Positions 32,674 through 40,989 of a stretch of 64,000 nt of DNA are shown one piece after another. The position numbers and the translations under genes were made by a program. The stretch comes from JAAXIE01 sp965263155 (GTDB taxonomy: Bacteria > Chloroflexota > Dehalococcoidia > Lucifugimonadales > JAAXIE01): positions 3,534,001-3,598,000 of the forward strand of contig OZ253586.1 in the NCBI GenBank assembly GCA_965263155.1, in the 5' to 3' direction. The stretch's first letter is position 1, and each line of letters opens with the position of its first letter. The notes under the pieces are model-generated. The model was not told where the DNA came from. It saw only the letters and a program-made list of their open reading frames with translations, and did no database searches.

Positions 32674-34584
32674 ATGTTAGGTACTAGGAGAGGCAAAGCC
32701 GTGATCGTAGGAGTGCTGCTCCTGCTGCTCGCGGTGATCATAGCTTGCGGAGAAGAGGCTACGGAGGCGCCGGCCCCAGCTGAGGCCACGTCGGCAGCTG
32801 AGGTCGTCACTCTGCCCCCGTCTGTCACGGGTCAGACCCCGGCCGCCACACCGGCTCCTGCGGAAGCCACCCCTGCACCCGGAGACGCCATGATGAAGCC
32901 CGAGGGCGTTCTCGATGTGGGCATGGCCTTCTTGGGTCCATATGTGGCGACCAACTACGACGCGGGTTACTTCCAGAACCGTTTCGCCGAGCTGGTCTCC
33001 CACGAGACCCTGTTCGTCATGGGCTACGACGGCGAGTGGGATCCCCGTCTAATTAAGAGCTTCGACGTATCGCCCGACGCCCTCACTTATACCCTGAACC
33101 TGCAGGAGGGGGTCAAGTGGCACACCGTTCATGGTGACTGGGGCGAGTTCAACGCCGACGACTTCATCTGGTCCATCGGCGAGATTTCCAAAGAGGGCGG
33201 GAAGCATGTGCAGCGAGGAAACACCGAGAAGGTGTTTAGGTGCGAGGGTTGCGAGTTGACCAAGATCGACGACCTCACCGTGCAACTCAAGAGGCCTACC
33301 CCCACCTTCCAAATCACCTGGTACAGCCAAGCCCCCATCCCCGGCTTCTCCATGAACAGCAAGAAGCACTTCGACACTGTCGGGGCCGAGACTGCTCTGC
33401 ACGAGGATGTGGGCACTGCCCCTTGGGAACAGGTGGAGTATGTCACCGATGTCAAACGCCACCTGAAGGCCGTAGAGGACCACTGGAGGCACACTCCTGA
33501 ATTCGCAGAGATGATCTGGCACGACATGCAGGAAGAGTCCGCCCGCTTGGCCAACTTCCTCGCTGGTACGTTGGACACGGGCATCTTCAACTCCGACTCA
33601 CGCCAAGCGATCCAAGATAGCATCAGCGACGGCAGCTTGACCGACGTCAAGTTCATGGTGTTCCCCGCAGCCATCATACAGATGATATGGCACGAAGGTG
33701 GTCACTACACGCCGGACTCCAAGCATCACGTGGCCAATCCCATTGATGAGTATATGGGGGACTACAAGAACATCTGCGACGACTCGGAGATCGTGGATGG
33801 CGTTGCGACGGACATGAGTTCCGACGACCGGCGCCCATGGATTTCCTGCGACCGTGACGTGAATTCCCCTGAGTGGGAGCGGGCACGCAAGGTCCGGGAG
33901 GCTATGCTGCGGTCCATTGACCGCCAAGCCTTGATCAACAATATCGCCTTTGGCGAGGGCGAGCCTTGGTACATCGGCATCTGGGCCAACCGTGGCCGCA
34001 TGGAGCAACTGGGCCTGGATACACTTGGTCCTGGCGACATGGACTTCGACCTCGCTGCTGCCAAGCAGCTCATGGCCCAAGCTGGCTATCCCGACGGGTT
34101 CGACGTTCTCATCAACAGGCGCTTGGGCACCGGCACCCTGCTCTTGGTCAAGGAAGCCGTGCTCACTGACTGGCAGGAGTTTGGCTTGGAGGCCAGCGCG
34201 CAGAACCAACCGCCTGCTGCATACCGGGTAACGAGCCAAGCAAGGAAAGTCAACAACATATATGGGTTGAACGACGCTCCCAGCTTCCCCGAGCCTCTGA
34301 GGGTGTACAGCACGGTTTACACGTCTTCGGGCACTAACCTGTTCGGCGTCAACCACCCGGATCTGGACAAGTTCATCGAGGACTCGGAAGCTGAGCTCGA
34401 TACCGACGAGCGCTGGAGGATACAGGGTGAGCTGGCTAAGTTCATCTACGAGAACGTGTTGAGCATGCCGCTGTACGCTGAGAACGCCGTGTGGCCTCTT
34501 GGGCCTGAGGTAGACTCTTGGCAGGCGTCCCCTGCCGAGCTCGACTGGCTGAGCTACTGGGACCACCCACGACGCCGTCAGTAA
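32674..34584 (+). CDS. ABC transporter substrate-binding lipoprotein, family 5, copy 2
   Basis: A 636-aa paralog of the preceding gene. The start MLGTRRGKAVIVG is almost identical and the lipobox is VIIAC. The body repeats TYTLNLQEGVKWH, RCEGCELTKIDD, PTPTFQITWYSQAPIPGFS and NNIAFGEGEPWYIG. The ATG at 32674 follows GGAGGTCACGG; the frame opens 17 codons earlier without family similarity. Differences cluster in the middle (an inserted SDGSLTD segment and an altered loop near residue 380), which may change ligand preference. It has its own promoter and terminator, so the three genes look like separately controlled duplicates rather than one operon. Confidence 0.92.
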   Translation: MLGTRRGKAVIVGVLLLLLAVIIACGEEATEAPAPAEATSAAEVVTLPPSVTGQTPAATPAPAEATPAPGDAMMKPEGVLDVGMAFLGPYVATNYDAGYFQNRFAELVSHETLFVMGYDGEWDPRLIKSFDVSPDALTYTLNLQEGVKWHTVHGDWGEFNADDFIWSIGEISKEGGKHVQRGNTEKVFRCEGCELTKIDDLTVQLKRPTPTFQITWYSQAPIPGFSMNSKKHFDTVGAETALHEDVGTAPWEQVEYVTDVKRHLKAVEDHWRHTPEFAEMIWHDMQEESARLANFLAGTLDTGIFNSDSRQAIQDSISDGSLTDVKFMVFPAAIIQMIWHEGGHYTPDSKHHVANPIDEYMGDYKNICDDSEIVDGVATDMSSDDRRPWISCDRDVNSPEWERARKVREAMLRSIDRQALINNIAFGEGEPWYIGIWANRGRMEQLGLDTLGPGDMDFDLAAAKQLMAQAGYPDGFDVLINRRLGTGTLLLVKEAVLTDWQEFGLEASAQNQPPAAYRVTSQARKVNNIYGLNDAPSFPEPLRVYSTVYTSSGTNLFGVNHPDLDKFIEDSEAELDTDERWRIQGELAKFIYENVLSMPLYAENAVWPLGPEVDSWQASPAELDWLSYWDHPRRRQ

Positions 34585-34612
34585 GCCAGCCTGAACGCTG
34601 ACCAGCACGTAA

Positions 34613-34640
34613 AGAGCCCCGGCTATATGGCCGGGGCTCT
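34613..34640 (+). terminator. Terminator T2 after SBP2
   Basis: AGAGCCCCGGC (34613-34623) and GCCGGGGCTCT (34630-34640) form a perfect 11-bp stem, followed by TACTTTTG. It is preceded by AAA, so it may act on both strands. Confidence 0.8.
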
Positions 34641-34933
34641 TACTTTTGTGCCAGACCGCAATAATCAAGGGACAACTGTGCAACCGGTGTGTCATCTACC
34701 CCATGACATCCTCCTATTGATATTCGCGCACACCCGTTCTAATATCGACGCAGACACCGGGGACTGGCCCCTCACAGGTCGCCCCGGTTTTCCTATTGGC
34801 CATTCTTGAGAGGGAAGCATATGGAGCCGCAGACCAAGGCGCCCCAAGCAATCCAAGCCTGTCCACGACCGGGAGATGCAGCCGTGACCAACAAGCGAAC
34901 TGGGCAAAATGGTTGCACAAATTTCAGTGAAAC

Positions 34934-34961
34934 CAGCTACGGAAAAACGCGCGTCAGTTAC
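34934..34961 (+). promoter_or_regulatory. Paired-heptamer site upstream of SBP3
   Basis: CAGCTAC (34934-34940), 14 bp, CAGTTAC (34955-34961), 171-198 bp upstream of the SBP3 ATG and in the same orientation as the other sites relative to its gene. The remaining 34585-35131 gap holds terminator T2 and a TATAAT at 35059-35064, but no gene. Confidence 0.5.
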
Positions 34962-35131
34962 GGCCCGTCTGCAATCGCCTCTGGAAACCAGAAGTTCCTC
35001 CCCGCACACCAATTGGGCCTCACTGTCAATTTGACTATGCTGCGGCGCTCTGATAGCCTATAATATCGCTTTCGCACTCGGTAGTGCTGTGGTGAGTGAT
35101 GCGGCAGGTATATTCGAACGGAGGTTTATGG

Positions 35132-37012
35132 ATGTTAGGTACCAAGAGATACAAGGCCGTCATCGTAGGAGTCTTGCTCCTGCTGCTGGCGGTAATCATC
35201 GCCTGCGGCGAGGAGGAGACCACCGCTACGGCTACTCCCGCACCGGCTACTCCCGCACCGGATGCTACGGCAGCGGCAGCTACGCCGACTGCGGCACCAG
35301 CCACAGCGGCCGCGCCCACCGAGGACGCAATGATGGACGACAAGGTGCCCGAGGGTACCCTGAACGTGGGGATGTCAGGCCTCGGCCCCTACGTGGCCAC
35401 TCTTTATGACGCCAGCTACTACAAGAACCGGTTCGCCGAGCTGGTCACCCACGAGACCCTCTTCATTATGGACTTTGATGGCGAGTGGGCCCCGCGCCTG
35501 ATCAAGAGCTTCGATATCTCCCCCGATGGGTTGACCTACACCATGCACCTGCAAGAGGGTGCCAAATGGCACGCAGGCGCGGACTCGCAGGGCGACTGGG
35601 GTGAGTTCGTCGCCGATGATCTGATTTGGTCCCTTAAGGAAATCGCCCGCGAGGGTTCGAACCATGTGCAGGCGGGCAACACCCGGCGGGTGTTCGATTG
35701 CGACGAGTGCACGCTGACCAAGATAGATGAGTACACCGTGGAGTTGAAGCGTACCACGCCCACCTTCGAGTTGACGTGGTACAGCCAAGCCCCCATCCCA
35801 GGCTTCTCCATGAACAGCAAGAAGCACTATGACACTGTGGGCCAAGACGTTGCTCTTCTGGAAGACGTGGGCACCGCTCCTTGGGAGATGGTCGAACACA
35901 GGACCGACGACTTCCGCAGGATGAAGGCCGTGGAGGATCACTGGCGCCTCACCCCGGATTTTGCGGAGATGTACTGGCACGACATACTCGACGAGTCGAC
36001 CCGCTTGGCCAACTTCCTAGCGGGCAAGCTGGATACCGGCATCTTCGCCTCGGACTCTGTCCAAGCCATGAAGGACACCCCCGTCGAGGGCCAAAGTTTC
36101 ATGATATTCCCTGCGGCCATCGTTCAGATGATGTGGTTTGGGGGCGGGTACTACACCCCCGACTCTCCTAACCACCACCCCGACGCCAATGGCGAGATTC
36201 GGGTGAAGGTGGACCCGGAAGGCACGAGCTACGAGTATTTCTGCGACGACGGTAGCGGCGAAGACCAGAGGCGTCCTTGGGTCGCCTGCGACCGCGAGGT
36301 CGGCTCCGAAGATTGGGAGAGGGCACGCAAGGTTCGCTTGGCCATGACCCTCGCCATCGACCGCCAAGGGCTGATCAACAACATCGCCTTCGGCGAGGGT
36401 GAGCCTTGGTACATCGGCATCTGGGCCAACCGTGGCCGGATGGAACAACTCGGTTTGAACGACCTGTCGTGGGACTACGACCCTGAGCGCGCCATGGAGC
36501 TGCTGGAGGAAGCTGGCTACCCCGACGGCTTCGAGGTGCCCATCGCCAAGAGGCAGGGTACCGGTACCCTGCTGTTGGTCAAGGACGCAGTAGCGGTGAT
36601 GTGGGAGAAGGTCGGCCTCCAAACCAAGTTGCGCAACGTGCAGCCCGCGTCCTACAGGACTATAAGCCAAGCCCGGAAGGCGAATGACATGTACGGGCTG
36701 AACGACGCCCCCAGCTTCCCCGAGCCTCTCAGGGTGTATGGAACCGTCTACAGTTCGTCGGCCAACGACATTTCGGGCACCAACCACCCCGAGATAGACC
36801 GGCTCATTGAGTTGACGCGCGAGACCCAAGACACCGACGAGCGGTGGAAGGTGCAGGGCGAGTTGGCGGAATTCATCTTCCACCAAGTGTTCACCTTACC
36901 CCTCTACGCGGAGAATTCCGTATGGCCCCTTAGCGGAAAGGTTGGCCCATGGGAGGCCGCCCCCGCAGAGTTGGACTGGCTGAGCTACTGGGACACTCCC
37001 CCGCGCAAGTAA
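35132..37012 (+). CDS. ABC transporter substrate-binding lipoprotein, family 5, copy 3
   Basis: A 626-aa third paralog. It starts MLGTKRYKAVIVG with lipobox VIIAC and a longer Ala/Thr/Pro linker built of repeated ATPAP units (residues about 30-70). The body shows TYTMHLQEGAKWH, DCDECTLTKIDE, TPTFELTWYSQAPIPGFS and NNIAFGEGEPWYIG. The ATG at 35132 follows GGAGGTTTATGG, as in the other copies. The first Cys pair is CDEC rather than CDGC/CEGC. Of the three, only this gene has the heptamer site upstream. No permease gene is present in the window. Confidence 0.92.
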   Translation: MLGTKRYKAVIVGVLLLLLAVIIACGEEETTATATPAPATPAPDATAAAATPTAAPATAAAPTEDAMMDDKVPEGTLNVGMSGLGPYVATLYDASYYKNRFAELVTHETLFIMDFDGEWAPRLIKSFDISPDGLTYTMHLQEGAKWHAGADSQGDWGEFVADDLIWSLKEIAREGSNHVQAGNTRRVFDCDECTLTKIDEYTVELKRTTPTFELTWYSQAPIPGFSMNSKKHYDTVGQDVALLEDVGTAPWEMVEHRTDDFRRMKAVEDHWRLTPDFAEMYWHDILDESTRLANFLAGKLDTGIFASDSVQAMKDTPVEGQSFMIFPAAIVQMMWFGGGYYTPDSPNHHPDANGEIRVKVDPEGTSYEYFCDDGSGEDQRRPWVACDREVGSEDWERARKVRLAMTLAIDRQGLINNIAFGEGEPWYIGIWANRGRMEQLGLNDLSWDYDPERAMELLEEAGYPDGFEVPIAKRQGTGTLLLVKDAVAVMWEKVGLQTKLRNVQPASYRTISQARKANDMYGLNDAPSFPEPLRVYGTVYSSSANDISGTNHPEIDRLIELTRETQDTDERWKVQGELAEFIFHQVFTLPLYAENSVWPLSGKVGPWEAAPAELDWLSYWDTPPRK

Positions 37013-37038
37013 GCCAGCCTGAAACTTGACAGCACAAA

Positions 37039-37066
37039 AGAGCCCCGGCCTTGTGGCCGGGGCTCT
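37039..37066 (+). terminator. Terminator T3 after SBP3
   Basis: AGAGCCCCGGCC-TTGT-GGCCGGGGCTCT, a perfect 12-bp stem with a 4-nt loop, preceded by AAA and followed by TACTTTCC. It separates SBP3 from the convergent AKR gene. Confidence 0.85.
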
Positions 37067-37099
37067 TACTTTCCTGTAATCAGAGCGATGCCCGTGAAA

Positions 37100-37900
37100 T
37101 CAGACGGCGATGCGATTCACGGCCTCGATTTGGTCCATAGTGAGGACGAGGTTGGCCGCTGCGCAGTTTTCCTCCACCCGCTCTGCCTTGTCCGACTTGG
37201 GTATCACCACTACGTTGGGACGGGAAAGACACCAAGCCAAGGCTACCTGTGCCCAGCTTGCACCTACCTCAGATGCGACCTGCTCCAAAGCATCCACCGC
37301 GGGACGGCGGGTAAAGAGCGACCGTGCCGTCAGCCCGCCACGGTCCAGCGGCGTGTGGGCGATCAAAGTCACGTCGTTGTCTTGGCAGTAGGGCAGCAGG
37401 TCGGCCTCAGCGTCTCGACGAGTCAGGCTATAGCGCACCTGATTGGAAACGACAGGGTGGCGGGTCATCGCCGCCCTAGCCTCGTCGAGTTGCGCCGTGG
37501 AGAAGTTGCTGACTCCGATGAAGCGCACTTTCCCTCGGTCCACAAGCGTCTCCATCGCGCCCATTGTCTCGGCAATGGGCACACGCGAGCTGGGGAAGTG
37601 GACTTGGTACAGGTCAATATAATCGGTCCCCAAACGCCTCAGGCTGCTGTCTGCAGCCTTCAGCAGCTCGTGGTACGCCAAGTGGCCGGGGGACACTTTG
37701 GTGGCGATGAAAACCCTATCTCGCTGACCTGCCATTGCCTCACCCACTATCCCCTCGCTGCCATAGCTCTCGGCAGTGTCGATCCACGCGCCCAACTCAA
37801 TGCCACGGCGCAGTGGTGGCGCGCCGCCACGGTAACGCGAAGTGCCCAGCCCTATGACGGGAATCTGTGTTGCGCTTGTACCTAGGGGCCTAGCCCTCAC
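37100..37900 (-). CDS. Aldo/keto reductase
   Basis: A 266-aa NADPH-dependent reductase with the (beta/alpha)8 AKR fold. Catalytic tetrad: Asp and Tyr in WIDTAESYGSEG, Lys in FIATKVSP, His in LYQVHFPSS. The cofactor segment NVVVIPKSDKAERVEEN is present near the C-terminus. A GTG at 37900, seven bases after the yraN stop with GAGGAAGGG upstream, gives the family N-terminus VRARPLGTSATQIPVIGLGT. The frame open further upstream overlaps yraN and is not family-like. It is the last gene of the leftward mnmA-rnhB-yraN-AKR group. Substrate is unknown. Confidence 0.88.
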   Translation of the reverse strand: MRARPLGTSATQIPVIGLGTSRYRGGAPPLRRGIELGAWIDTAESYGSEGIVGEAMAGQRDRVFIATKVSPGHLAYHELLKAADSSLRRLGTDYIDLYQVHFPSSRVPIAETMGAMETLVDRGKVRFIGVSNFSTAQLDEARAAMTRHPVVSNQVRYSLTRRDAEADLLPYCQDNDVTLIAHTPLDRGGLTARSLFTRRPAVDALEQVASEVGASWAQVALAWCLSRPNVVVIPKSDKAERVEENCAAANLVLTMDQIEAVNRIAV

Positions 37901-37907
37901 TGCGACG

Positions 37908-38279
37908 TTACCCTTCCTCGATGGCGTTGGGGATGTGTTGCACCTCGGCCACCGCTCCGTTGGGTGCCAACAGCACGGCGATGAGGTCGATGCGCCAGTT
38001 GGCACCGTCGGTCTCATGCTCCTGGAGATAAGTCTCGGCAGTTGCGATGAGCCGAGCGACCTTGCCCTTGGTAAGGGACTCTTGAGGAGTGCCGTAGCTC
38101 AGGTGGCGCTTGGTGCGCACTTCGACGAATACGAGGGTATCGTCCTGCTGCGCCACAAGGTCTATCTCGCCCCAGCGGCAACGATAGTTGGTGTCTAGGA
38201 CATCATAGCCTTGGCTCTCCAGATGATCGCGCGCGATTCGCTCTCCCCAAGCGCCCCTGAGACTCCGCGCTGTGGGCAC
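37908..38279 (-). CDS. yraN: YraN family protein (UPF0102, predicted endonuclease-like)
   Basis: A 123-aa small protein of the UPF0102 family, a restriction-endonuclease-like fold of uncertain role. Hallmarks are GERIARDHLESQGYDVLDTNYRCRWGEIDLVA, split here as GERIARDHL, NYRCRWGEIDLVAQ and VFVEVRTKR, giving the D-ExK arrangement. It starts with GTG that overlaps the rnhB stop by one base (TAGTG). The rnhB-yraN pair is a widespread conserved order, often next to ribosome or tRNA genes. Length is normal. Confidence 0.93.
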   Translation of the reverse strand: MPTARSLRGAWGERIARDHLESQGYDVLDTNYRCRWGEIDLVAQQDDTLVFVEVRTKRHLSYGTPQESLTKGKVARLIATAETYLQEHETDGANWRIDLIAVLLAPNGAVAEVQHIPNAIEEG

Positions 38280-38908
38280 TAGGCCGGGACTTCGGACATG
38301 GTACGAATGGGAGCGAAGGAGCGCCTGTGGATCGGACAGGGGCCTCTTCCTGCCAACTCACGAAGGTGCTCGCGAGTGGCGTATCCCTTGTGGCGCGAGA
38401 ATCCGTAGCCTGGGTACCTGTGGTCTGCGTCGTCCATGATCCGGTCGCGAGTGACCTTAGCCACTACGGAGGCCGCTGCTATAGAGTAAGAGCGCCCGTC
38501 GCCCCCTTTGAGAGTCTGAAAGGGTACGCCGGGGTCGAATAGGGGAACGTAGTCGGCCAGCACGTAGTCGGGAGAGAGCAACAGGTTATCAATGGCCCGG
38601 CGGAGAGCAAGACGGGTAGCGTCGCCAATGCCTATGCTGTCGATCTCCTCCCGTTCCGCAACCCCCACTCCGATCGCTATAGCGTGGAGGCGTATTTCGT
38701 CTAAACAGAAGCGGCGTTGACGCGCTGTCAGCTTCTTGCTGTCGTCAACACCAGCCAGCCAATCGGGAACGTAGTCCAAGCTTTGAGGGAGCACCACAGC
38801 ACCCGCCACCACTGGCCCAGCTAGCGGGCCACGCCCTGCTTCGTCTACACCTACTACCCAACGGTACCCCTGAAGGCGCAACGACTGTTCCAACTCAAGC
38901 GAGGGCAT
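38279..38908 (-). CDS. rnhB: Ribonuclease HII
   Basis: Removes ribonucleotides from DNA and RNA-DNA hybrids. The 209 aa carry the type 2 RNase H catalytic set: VVGVDEAGRGPLAGPVVAGA (Asp, Glu), DDSKKLTARQR, and ADYVPLFDPGVPF with the Asp strand. AAASVVAKVTRDR and YPGYGFSRHKGYAT follow. It starts 10 bp after the mnmA stop and overlaps yraN by one base, so the genes are co-transcribed. Confidence 0.96.
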   Translation of the reverse strand: MPSLELEQSLRLQGYRWVVGVDEAGRGPLAGPVVAGAVVLPQSLDYVPDWLAGVDDSKKLTARQRRFCLDEIRLHAIAIGVGVAEREEIDSIGIGDATRLALRRAIDNLLLSPDYVLADYVPLFDPGVPFQTLKGGDGRSYSIAAASVVAKVTRDRIMDDADHRYPGYGFSRHKGYATREHLRELAGRGPCPIHRRSFAPIRTMSEVPA

Positions 38909-38918
38909 ACCCAGCCCG

Positions 38919-40013
38919 CTAACCCGCCACTACAGGGGCGCGTTGCGTCTCAATGTAGCCTCCACCTAGGACGCGTTCGCCTTGGTAGAAGACAGCGGCC
39001 TGCCCCGGAGTCAGGGCCCGCTGCGGGGTCTCGAATCGGACCAGTGCGCCCGAGCCCTCGGGATGGAGGATGGCACGGGCTTCTGATGACTTGTAGCGCA
39101 CCTTCACCGACACTTCAGTAGGGCCTTTGGGCGGACGGGAACTCACGTAGTTGACATTGGAGGCCCACAGTGTATCGCTGTACAGTTCCTCTTCCGAGCC
39201 AACCACCACATCGCCCGCCTCGGCGTCGATGGCCACCACGTACAAGGGATGCGCAGCTTGTACACCGAGCCCACGGCGCTGGCCTACTGTGTACAGGTGG
39301 ACGCCTTGGTGCTCGCCCAGCACATTCCCAGCGGTATCGACGATGCGTCCCGGCTGGGCGTCCAGACGTTGTGAGAGGAACTCACGGTAGTCGCCCAAGG
39401 GGATGAAGCAGATGTCCTGGCTGTCAGGCTTCTGGGCGTTGGGCAAGCCCGCATTCAAAGCGAATTGGCGTATCTCATCCTTGGAGTACCCTCCCACGGG
39501 CATCAGCATGTGGGCGAGCTGCTGCTGACCCACGCCGAACAGCACGTAGGACTGGTCCTTGGAGGCGTCCACGGCCTTCATCAGGGCGAACTCGCCATCT
39601 TCCTCAGACACCTGGGCGTAGTGGCCTGTGGCAACAAACTCCGCATCCAAGGCACGGGCACGCTGCATCAGGAAAGAGAACTTGATCTTGTCGTTGCATG
39701 CGATGCAGGGATGGGGTGTCCGGCCTGACGCGTATTCGCTGGTGAAGTAGTCTATGACATGGGTGCGGAACTCGGACTCCACGTTCAACACGTAATGGGG
39801 CACACCCAACTGCTGGCAGACGGCTCGGGCATCCTCCACGTCGTCCACTGTGCAGCAGCCACGGTAGTAGGCGGGCAGATCAGCCTGTTCAAGGCTGTAC
39901 AGCTTCATGGTGACGCCGATAACGCGGTAACCAGCCTCCTTCAACAGGAGCGCAGCTACCGACGAGTCGACTCCGCCACTGAGGGCGACGATCACTGTGG
40001 TGTAGGCGTTCAT
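38919..40013 (-). CDS. mnmA: tRNA-specific 2-thiouridylase MnmA
   Basis: Adds sulfur to the wobble uridine (U34) of tRNA-Lys, -Glu and -Gln. About 364 aa. The N-terminal PP-loop is VALSGGVDSSVAALLL. The catalytic Cys pair is in GRTPHPCIACNDKIKF and DSQDICFIPLGDYREF, and the C-terminal beta-barrel has LTPGQAAVFYQGERVLGGG. The ATG at 40013 is preferred; a GTG three codons upstream is possible. It heads the leftward rnhB-yraN-AKR operon and diverges from rsfS, with about 105 bp between. Confidence 0.96.
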   Translation of the reverse strand: MNAYTTVIVALSGGVDSSVAALLLKEAGYRVIGVTMKLYSLEQADLPAYYRGCCTVDDVEDARAVCQQLGVPHYVLNVESEFRTHVIDYFTSEYASGRTPHPCIACNDKIKFSFLMQRARALDAEFVATGHYAQVSEEDGEFALMKAVDASKDQSYVLFGVGQQQLAHMLMPVGGYSKDEIRQFALNAGLPNAQKPDSQDICFIPLGDYREFLSQRLDAQPGRIVDTAGNVLGEHQGVHLYTVGQRRGLGVQAAHPLYVVAIDAEAGDVVVGSEEELYSDTLWASNVNYVSSRPPKGPTEVSVKVRYKSSEARAILHPEGSGALVRFETPQRALTPGQAAVFYQGERVLGGGYIETQRAPVVAG

Positions 40014-40079
40014 GATGTGCACCGTACCATAGCTACGACTATATCTTCAACGGCCACACACCATCTGCCAGAGATGTCG

Positions 40080-40109
40080 TTGACCCTTTCCGGCTGACGG
40101 GGCTAGAAT
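40080..40109 (+). promoter_or_regulatory. Promoter of rsfS
   Basis: TTGACC (40080-40085), 18 bp, TAGAAT (40104-40109). The ATG follows at 40119, so transcription would begin within a few bases of the start codon. Confidence 0.5.
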
Positions 40110-40118
40110 GAATACAAG

Positions 40119-40469
40119 ATGGCGCTGCGTCCCGACGAGATCGCCCACACTGCTGTGGAGATTGCCTCCGACAAGTTGGCGGAGAATATCGTCATGCTGG
40201 ATATCCGGGCCATGACCACCTTCGCCGACTACTTCGTCATATTGTCCGCGGGCAGCGCACGGCAGGTCTCCGCCCTCCAAGAGGACTTTGAGAAGGGCAT
40301 GAAGGATGTAGGGGTGCCCCTGCACCACCGCGAGGGGAGCGCCACCGCGGGTTGGATCCTGCTGGACTTCAGCGACGTTATCATCCACATTTTCGGCGAG
40401 GAAGAGCGGGAGCACTACCAGCTGGACCAACTGTGGGCTGGCGCTCCCCAAGTTGTCACTGTTCTATGA
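40119..40469 (+). CDS. rsfS: Ribosomal silencing factor RsfS
   Basis: Binds ribosomal protein uL14 and blocks subunit joining when nutrients are scarce. The 116 aa show the family core DIRAMTTFADYFVILSAGSA and WILLDFSDVIIHIFGEEEREHYQLDQLW. Length is normal. No Shine-Dalgarno sequence precedes the ATG, and the promoter predicts a leader of only about 0-3 nt, so the message may be leaderless. It converges on ndk with a 14-bp 3' overlap. Confidence 0.95.
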   Translation: MALRPDEIAHTAVEIASDKLAENIVMLDIRAMTTFADYFVILSAGSARQVSALQEDFEKGMKDVGVPLHHREGSATAGWILLDFSDVIIHIFGEEEREHYQLDQLWAGAPQVVTVL

Positions 40470-40920
40470 TCCACGGGTCCACGGACCTAGCGTAGTCCAT
40501 GACCTCAGACTCCTCGAAGAACAGCGCGATCTCCCTTTGCGCCGCGTCCAAGGAGTCCGATCCATGGACCAAGTTGCGCCCAATGTCGGTGGCAAGGTCG
40601 CCACGTATGGTTCCTGGGGCTGACTCCAAGGGGTTGGTGGCTCCCATGGTATTCCGCACCATCTCCACTGCCCGCGGGCCTTGTAGCACCATGGCCACCA
40701 GAGGACCTGAGGTGATGAAGTCCACAAGCCCCGGAAAGAAGGGGCGCTCTACATGGGCCTCGTAGTGGCGCGAGGCCATACCTCGGTCCATGTGCACCAG
40801 CTTCATGGCAGCAATCGTCAGGCCCCTGCCTTCCAGTCGGCTGACTATGGTTCCCACCAGGCCACGCTGCACCGCGTCGGGTTTCAGGAGCACCAGAGTG
40901 CGCTCTTTGCTATCCGCCAA
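40456..40920 (-). CDS. ndk: Nucleoside diphosphate kinase
   Basis: Transfers the gamma phosphate from ATP to nucleoside diphosphates through a phospho-His. The 154 aa begin with ERTLVLLKPDAVQRGLVG. The sequence continues with MGATNPLESAPGTIRGDLA and the active site NLVHGSDSLDAAQREIALFF; here the usual NxxHGSDS His is intact. A C-terminal extension ends VDPWIIEQ. It overlaps the 3' end of rsfS by 14 bp on the opposite strand and precedes no gene in its own direction until mnmA. Confidence 0.96.
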   Translation of the reverse strand: MADSKERTLVLLKPDAVQRGLVGTIVSRLEGRGLTIAAMKLVHMDRGMASRHYEAHVERPFFPGLVDFITSGPLVAMVLQGPRAVEMVRNTMGATNPLESAPGTIRGDLATDIGRNLVHGSDSLDAAQREIALFFEESEVMDYARSVDPWIIEQ

Positions 40921-40989
40921 GGCGGTCCTCCTCGAATCATCCTGTCTAGTGGCTTCATGTGTAACGGTTTGCTATCTACTGGAACCATT

